From Eubacteriales bacterium (GTDB lineage: Bacteria; Bacillota; Clostridia; Oscillospirales; CAG-382), in NCBI GenBank assembly GCA_028705495.1, contig JAQWDK010000007.1:1-64000 (forward strand): a stretch of DNA of 64,000 nucleotides, written 5' to 3'. Below the pieces are notes generated by a model. The model was not told where the DNA came from, ran no database searches, and saw only the letters and a list, made by a program, of their open reading frames with translations. The position numbers were made by a program, and so were the translations under genes. Within the stretch, counting starts at the first letter, position 1. The number at the start of each line of letters is the position of its first letter. Shown here in pieces: positions 59,952 through 64,000 of the stretch.

Positions 59952-60785
59952 ATGAAGACTGTAATAGGAATTGATGTAGGCGGAAGTACGACGAAAATTG
60001 TAGGATTTCAGGGCGAGGAGCTTTTATCTCCACTTTTTGTCAAAGCAAACGACCCGATCGCCTCTGTGTACGGTGCATTCGGTAAATTTACTACCGTCAA
60101 CAAAATACCTCTTGATAAAATCGATAGAGTTATGATAACAGGTGTCGGATCATCGTTTATAAACGAGGAGATATTCGGAATTCCGACAACCCATGTAACT
60201 GAATTTGAGGCGACTGGAAGAGGTGGGCTTTACATATCCGGTCTTGACGAAGCTATCATTGTAAGTATGGGAACCGGTACCGCAATTGTCCATGCTAAAG
60301 AAGGACAGATTACCTATATGGGCGGTACAGGTGTAGGCGGCGGTACAATATCTGGGCTTTCAAGAAAGATACTCGGAATTACTACGATTGACCATGTGAT
60401 AGAGCTTGCGAAAAACGGCGACTTATCGAAAATCGACCTCACTGTTGCTGATATCACAAGTAAAAATATACTACCTTCTCTGCCTCCCGAAATCACAGCA
60501 GCAAACTTCGGAAAGCTCAGCGATGTGGCGACTGATTCAGATGTCGCTCTGGGTATTATCAACCTTGTCTGTGAGACAATCGCTATGATGACGATTTTCG
60601 CCGCAAGACAGAGAGGGCTGCACGATATCGTTATGACAGGGAACCTTACCTCCCTTCCTCAAGGCAAAGAAATTTATTCAAAGCTTGGCACTATGTTCGG
60701 TTATAACTTCAGAATATCTGAAAATTCGCAGTTCGGTACAGTAATTGGCGCAGCTCTAACATATTTTATAAAGGATAAAGATTGA
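59952..60785 (+). CDS. coaW: Type II pantothenate kinase
   Basis: A 277-aa ASKHA-fold kinase of the eukaryote-like type II group: phosphate-1 motif GIDVGGSTTKIVGF, VMITGVGSSFINEE, SMGTGTAIVHA and GGTGVGGGTISGLSR. It phosphorylates pantothenate, the first step to coenzyme A. ATG 59952 fits AAGGA spacing better than ATG 59946. A small hairpin (ATTGAAAGATAAATCTTTCAAT) follows the stop. Confidence 0.9.
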   Translation: MKTVIGIDVGGSTTKIVGFQGEELLSPLFVKANDPIASVYGAFGKFTTVNKIPLDKIDRVMITGVGSSFINEEIFGIPTTHVTEFEATGRGGLYISGLDEAIIVSMGTGTAIVHAKEGQITYMGGTGVGGGTISGLSRKILGITTIDHVIELAKNGDLSKIDLTVADITSKNILPSLPPEITAANFGKLSDVATDSDVALGIINLVCETIAMMTIFAARQRGLHDIVMTGNLTSLPQGKEIYSKLGTMFGYNFRISENSQFGTVIGAALTYFIKDKD

Positions 60786-60827
60786 AAGATAAATCTTTCA
60801 ATCCAAAGAAAGGAATGGACATATAAA

Positions 60828-61391
60828 ATGAAAAAAATCTTTATTCTAATCCTCACAGTACTTATCTTCTCCCTTGTAGCAGTTTCTTGTGACGAAAAGA
60901 AGACGGAATCAGATTTTTCCAGGGATGTTTCCGAAGCTCCCGCTCCGACTTCAAGAGAGATTCTTTCAAAGGTAATCGATGTAACCGGTGATGAAGGTAT
61001 AATTGTTTATGATTTTGGGAAAAAAGAAGATACATCGACAACTGACGAATTAATCGACAATTCGTTCCTTTCTGATATGTACGGAACTCTTGAAACTACG
61101 GTTGATCCGGAAAAGTTCGAATCTCTCTCGGTGTTTTTACCTGAAGCACAAGAAGCAAACGAGGTGCATATCGCAAAACCAAAATCATCTTCCGATATAG
61201 CAGAAGTTAAAGGCTATCTTGAAAAAAGGCTCAGCAGACTCAAAGAGATGTTTGTGGGCTATCTTCCCGAACAGGCGGGAATCGCCAACAAGGGTAAGCT
61301 TACGGAGTATAAGGGATATGTCTTTTTAGTGGTGACATCCGACAAGAACGACGAAATTATAAATGCGATAAAAGATTATATAGATAAATAA
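60828..61391 (+). CDS. DUF4358-type lipoprotein
   Basis: A 187-aa predicted lipoprotein (signal ending VAVSC, Cys21) with a Ser/Pro linker and a DUF4358-like domain (about 60-185: EKFESLSVFLPEAQEANEVHIAKPK, cut; VKGYLEKRLSRLKEMF; YVFLVVTSDKNDEIINAI). The family is common in Clostridia, often near cell-envelope genes; function unknown. AAAGGAATGG precedes the ATG. Confidence 0.75.
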   Translation: MKKIFILILTVLIFSLVAVSCDEKKTESDFSRDVSEAPAPTSREILSKVIDVTGDEGIIVYDFGKKEDTSTTDELIDNSFLSDMYGTLETTVDPEKFESLSVFLPEAQEANEVHIAKPKSSSDIAEVKGYLEKRLSRLKEMFVGYLPEQAGIANKGKLTEYKGYVFLVVTSDKNDEIINAIKDYIDK

Positions 61392-61409
61392 AAGGAATTT
61401 TCTATCAGT

Positions 61410-61835
61410 ATGGCTGACAGTACAAGTTTTTCAAAAAGAATATTCGCGATGCTGCTTGAGAAGGGGAAGGGCGACAGAAGCTGGCGGCAGTTTTCGATTG
61501 ACTGTGACATAAGTTATGTTCAGATGCGAAAGCTCGCTCAGGAAAATCAGGAGAACCCACCCAGACCTAAGCTTATTAAAAAGATAGCTGACGGCAGTTA
61601 TGGTGTTTTGCTCGAGGACTATATGTTCGCCATCGGGGTTCAACCCGGTGACAGCAGAAGAATCGGAGCAATACCAGCTGAAAACGATGCGGCAAATCCG
61701 AAAGCGAACGCCGCGAAAAAATCCGCCTCTGCAGCAGGTACGCTCGAGAGCTACAAAGCGCTGACCTTGAAACAGAGACGGATGGTTGACGAATTCTGTG
61801 AATTCTTAAAAAGCCGTAACGAAGAAAATAAGTAA
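61410..61835 (+). CDS. Hypothetical protein with N-terminal helix-turn-helix-like region
   Basis: A 141-aa protein. Residues 5-65 look like a lambda-repressor-type fold (MLLEKGKGDRSWRQFSIDCDISYVQMRKLAQ, cut; LIKKIADGSYG), followed by an Ala/Pro/Lys-rich linker and a C-terminal helix (YKALTLKQRRMVDEFCEFLKSR). Probably a DNA-binding regulator, but the family is not certain. It ends 2 bp before the stop of a convergent gene. Confidence 0.6.
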   Translation: MADSTSFSKRIFAMLLEKGKGDRSWRQFSIDCDISYVQMRKLAQENQENPPRPKLIKKIADGSYGVLLEDYMFAIGVQPGDSRRIGAIPAENDAANPKANAAKKSASAAGTLESYKALTLKQRRMVDEFCEFLKSRNEENK

Positions 61836-61837
61836 AA

Positions 61838-62185
61838 TTAGGTTAAGAGCAGTACCAGCAAGATAACAAGAAGGTCGTTGCCTTCGTTGTTGTCAGTTAG
61901 TAGGTATAACGTCAAACCGATAAGTATAAGATCGTCAAAGCTCCAGTTACCTAAAATCCCGCCGAACAAATTGCCCAAAAGTCCCCCAGCGGGCTTTGCG
62001 ACAGCAGGCACTTCTGCCGGTGGCGCAGGAGCAGTCGCAACCGAATAACCGGCTTCTAATTCTTTATCCTTCTCATCTGAGAGGGAGTCGAAGGTCAGGT
62101 CCTTAAGCAGCTCGCGTTCGCGTTCTTTTTGCATTTTGAGGAGCTGACCATCTGTTTCAAACCTTCTGAAATTTCTTGTATACAT
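61838..62185 (-). CDS. Hypothetical small membrane protein
   Basis: A 115-aa protein: charged N-terminal half (RNFRRFETDGQLLKMQKERERELL), a Pro/Ala-rich linker (about 50-65), a glycine-rich GGLLGNLFGGILGN segment and a C-terminal hydrophobic hairpin (LILIGLTLYLLTD, LLVILLVLLL). Not recognised. It is the last of three short minus-strand genes that share Ala/Gly/Pro-rich composition and may act together, perhaps at the membrane or spore surface. Confidence 0.6.
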   Translation of the reverse strand: MYTRNFRRFETDGQLLKMQKERERELLKDLTFDSLSDEKDKELEAGYSVATAPAPPAEVPAVAKPAGGLLGNLFGGILGNWSFDDLILIGLTLYLLTDNNEGNDLLVILLVLLLT

Positions 62186-62220
62186 TCCCTATCACCTTTC
62201 GATCGGAATTTAACAAAAGA

Positions 62221-62688
62221 TCATACATTCCTCATTTTACCTAAAGCGGAGCTTATAGTAATTGCCGAGAGGACATTGTCGACTTTTTTCTGTTTTCCGT
62301 CTTTCATAAACGGTTTTAGTGCCCTTAGCAGTGCAACCCTCTTGTCAGCTCCGGTGTCACCTGATCCGCCTCCAAGCAGTCCGCTTATCGCTGAGAGGGA
62401 ACCGAGCCCTCCACCGCCGGACAGCATGGATGCAAGAGATGAAAGACCACTGCCTTCGCTTTTCGGTAAAGCAGATGTCGGGGCAGCTTGTGGTACAGGT
62501 TTCGGTTGCGGCGCAGGCTGTGGTATATCGCTGAATGTGGCAGTCTGGACAGCAGCAGGCTCGGGATTTGGAACTGCAGTATTGGCAGCTGGCGCTCCGA
62601 GTCCGAGACTCTGAGCTATCTTCATTATCTGAGCTAACGCTTCAGGATTCGAGAGTAGGTCGTTGACCTTTTCTGAGAAATCGGACAT
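62221..62688 (-). CDS. Hypothetical low-complexity protein
   Basis: A 155-aa protein with a short helical start (SDFSEKVNDLLSNPEALAQIMKIAQSLG), a Pro/Ala/Gln-rich middle and a Gly/Ser-rich segment (SMLSGGGGLGSLSAISGLLGGG, cut) before a helical end (ALLRALKPFMKDGKQKKVDNVLSAI). The start and end resemble small proteins found next to spore genes in Ruminococcaceae, but I cannot name a family. 35 bp precede the next gene. Confidence 0.6.
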   Translation of the reverse strand: MSDFSEKVNDLLSNPEALAQIMKIAQSLGLGAPAANTAVPNPEPAAVQTATFSDIPQPAPQPKPVPQAAPTSALPKSEGSGLSSLASMLSGGGGLGSLSAISGLLGGGSGDTGADKRVALLRALKPFMKDGKQKKVDNVLSAITISSALGKMRNV

Positions 62689-62704
62689 CGGTATTCCTCC
62701 TTTT

Positions 62705-62950
62705 TCAGATCTTGTTTTGGATATCTTTAAGTATGCTGTCGGCGCGGTCCTGTCCTACTTTGTTAAGGAGCTGCTGAGCTTCTTGCGGAGTCATATCGGC
62801 AAGCATCTCTTTAATTCTGCCGGAGTCCTGCAGGAACATAGCGGTCTTCATAGGGTCAGCACCTGCCGCTGCGGCAATTTCTCCGACGAGTTTCTTAAAA
62901 GTTTGGTCGTCGAGGCTGGTTATCTTGTTTAGCATTTCCTTGTCTATCAT
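62705..62950 (-). CDS. Hypothetical small helical protein
   Basis: An 81-aa all-helical protein (DKEMLNKITSLDDQTFKKLV, IKEMLADMTPQEAQQLLNKV). First of the three-gene minus-strand set with 62221 and 61838; good AAAGGATAA site. No known motif. Confidence 0.65.
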   Translation of the reverse strand: MIDKEMLNKITSLDDQTFKKLVGEIAAAAGADPMKTAMFLQDSGRIKEMLADMTPQEAQQLLNKVGQDRADSILKDIQNKI

Positions 62951-63032
62951 ATTGGTTTATCCTTTCAAATAGTTATTCTGTATAATTATATGATGCAAAG
63001 TCGAATATATATACGTTAAGGGTTGAATTGAA

Positions 63033-63536
63033 ATGATTTTATGCAAACCGGAGAGAAATGCGCAAAAAGCTGTTACAATGCTAATCGTCTATTCCCTCGT
63101 CAGCATCTCGCTGTCGATTTTCTCCTCGTCCTTTCCAAATTTACAGCCAGTGTTCGCGGTTTTGTTTTTCAGCGCTACCGCCATCCTGATAATGCTTTTG
63201 TATAGGTATGTATTTTCTCAGTACATATATCAGCTTACTATAACGGAACTTGTGGTAATACGGAGTGTCGGAAGACGAAGCACAACGGTCGGCTCTCTTT
63301 CTCTTGAGGACTCAAAACTTCTAATATCAAAAGAAATGTTTTTCAAGAACGGGCATGACAAAGACTTCTTCAACTTGCGTGAAACACTCGACTGCTGTCA
63401 AAACCTTGCATCCTCTTGCTATTACTATATATGCGGAGAGGACGGTAAAGAATGCCTGTTGAAATTTGAGCCGAATGAGGTTTTTGTTCGTGCGATGAAT
63501 GAGAACATCAGCAACCTCAAGCACGGCGATAAATGA
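63033..63536 (+). CDS. Hypothetical membrane protein
   Basis: A 167-aa protein with two N-terminal transmembrane segments (about 14-36 and 40-60) and a cytosolic, PH-like C-terminal part (YIYQLTITELVVIRSVGRRSTTVGSL, cut; NEVFVRAMNENI). The composition suggests a bPH-type membrane domain, but this is a guess. It converges on the next gene; the two stops flank a GATAAA/TTTATC hairpin at 63528-63542. Confidence 0.6.
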   Translation: MILCKPERNAQKAVTMLIVYSLVSISLSIFSSSFPNLQPVFAVLFFSATAILIMLLYRYVFSQYIYQLTITELVVIRSVGRRSTTVGSLSLEDSKLLISKEMFFKNGHDKDFFNLRETLDCCQNLASSCYYYICGEDGKECLLKFEPNEVFVRAMNENISNLKHGDK

Positions 63537-63537
63537 T

Positions 63538-64000
63538 TTATCTCTTTTTGATTTCTTGCCAGAGCCGTTCCCAGGTTCTGCGGTCCGCTCTGCCCGTTGG
63601 CAGGAGATCGAATTTTCTCTGTGCGCGGATTAGAGATATTTCTGTATCCTTGTCAAAACGGCAACTATAGTCTGTGATTATGATTGACGGTATAAATTTC
63701 TTCAGAAAAAGGAGCATGCTCTTGAGCCTTTTTACATCGGAGCATTTTGCCTCTATCCCGAGCTCATACCCAGGATAGTCAAACAGCCATCCATTGTCGA
63801 TCGATTTAACTGTTGCGGATATCTTTTCCCATGTTACGCTGTCAACATGGCCTGTGGAGGGAAGCTCACAATATTTTTGAAATGCCTCGACCGATGTTTT
63901 CAGCGCCTCATCAAAACTGCCTTTTGGGGGGATTGCAGGCACAAAAGCTATATTTCTCGATATTTTATTGATGTTATTTCTTAGCACCATAACGAAGACG
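63538..64000 (-). CDS. Peptidoglycan-binding-domain protein, C-terminal part (runs off right edge)
   Basis: At least 150 aa; the frame is open to the window's end, so the true start is probably outside. Two PG_binding_1-type modules are visible: FDEALKTSVEAFQKYCELPSTGHVDSVTWEKI (cut) at the left and TEISLIRAQRKFDLLPTGRADRRTWERLW (cut) at the end, each with the typical helix, T-G-x-(V/A)-D and W. These modules anchor cortex- or wall-modifying enzymes; the catalytic part would lie upstream. Confidence 0.75.
   Translation of the reverse strand, partial: VFVMVLRNNINKISRNIAFVPAIPPKGSFDEALKTSVEAFQKYCELPSTGHVDSVTWEKISATVKSIDNGWLFDYPGYELGIEAKCSDVKRLKSMLLFLKKFIPSIIITDYSCRFDKDTEISLIRAQRKFDLLPTGRADRRTWERLWQEIKKR

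Overview
The window looks like a chromosomal segment of a strictly anaerobic, probably spore-forming Firmicute of the Clostridia, most likely near Ruminococcaceae/Oscillospiraceae. This is inferred from the hydCBA-type [FeFe] hydrogenase next to AdhE and Rex, the tandem hisS-aspS, murB/whiA, a LysM-GH18 spore-lysin-type gene, and consensus sigma-A promoters (TTGACA-17-TATAAT). There is no rRNA, tRNA or CRISPR array that I can recognise.

Layout. 1-2.5 kb: AT-rich accessory DNA with an IS3-type transposase start at the left edge and lipoprotein/membrane genes of unknown function. 2.6-8.8 kb: minD-like ATPase, an unusual HEXXH metallopeptidase, a methylglyoxal-synthase-like protein with degenerate active-site positions, hisS and aspS. 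8.9-14.5 kb: a Gld-type ABC-2 exporter operon (ATPase, permease, GldG-like, DUF4340, lipoprotein). 14.7-20.9 kb (minus): a zinc-ribbon/propeller membrane protein and a GtrA / FAD oxidoreductase / polytopic membrane protein operon behind a perfect sigma-A promoter. 21.0-27.9 kb: a LysM-GH18 gene split by a 5,612-bp element carrying ktrB, ktrA, an ion-transporter-superfamily permease, a 55-aa protein and a large serine recombinase. 27.9-32.5 kb (minus): mnmA, an XRE regulator, a PfkB kinase and a CNNM/CorC protein behind a structured leader. 32.7-44.4 kb: adhE, a sensory hydrogenase, a SpoIIE-type phosphatase, hydCBA, a small 2Fe-2S protein, aroQ, a monooxygenase-like protein and rex. 44.4-53.3 kb: radC and the aromatic amino-acid operon aroF-tyrA-aroB-aroA-aroC-pheA-aroE/K. 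53.4-60.8 kb: queT, a lipoprotein, rimI, tsaD, a DnaA-box cluster, an isocitrate-dehydrogenase-family gene, murB, an acetyltransferase remnant, whiA and type II pantothenate kinase. 60.8-64 kb: small poorly characterised genes and, at the right edge, a peptidoglycan-binding protein.

Two systems stand out. First, the GH18 element: its ends share an 8-bp core, joining the host halves across it restores a 425-aa LysM-GH18 enzyme exactly in frame, and the rebuilt attP is an ungapped dyad centred on a non-palindromic AC. All element genes read in the host gene's direction. It therefore resembles the gene-interrupting elements that are removed during sporulation (skin in sigK, SPbeta in spsM), but with a potassium-uptake cargo. 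Second, the aromatic operon is preceded by a consensus promoter, a 37-codon leader peptide in which 12 residues are Tyr or Phe, and a 12-bp intrinsic terminator with a T tract. This is the layout of ribosome-mediated transcription attenuation, which is unexpected in a clostridium, where T-boxes usually do this job.

Metabolically the genes fit a sugar fermenter that disposes of electrons as H2 (electron-bifurcating HydABC) and ethanol (AdhE), with Rex as the likely NADH/NAD+ sensor and the sensory hydrogenase/phosphatase pair as a second redox input. All seven shikimate-pathway activities to chorismate, plus the prephenate branches to Phe and Tyr, are encoded here; AroQ lies apart from the operon and AroE-AroK are fused.
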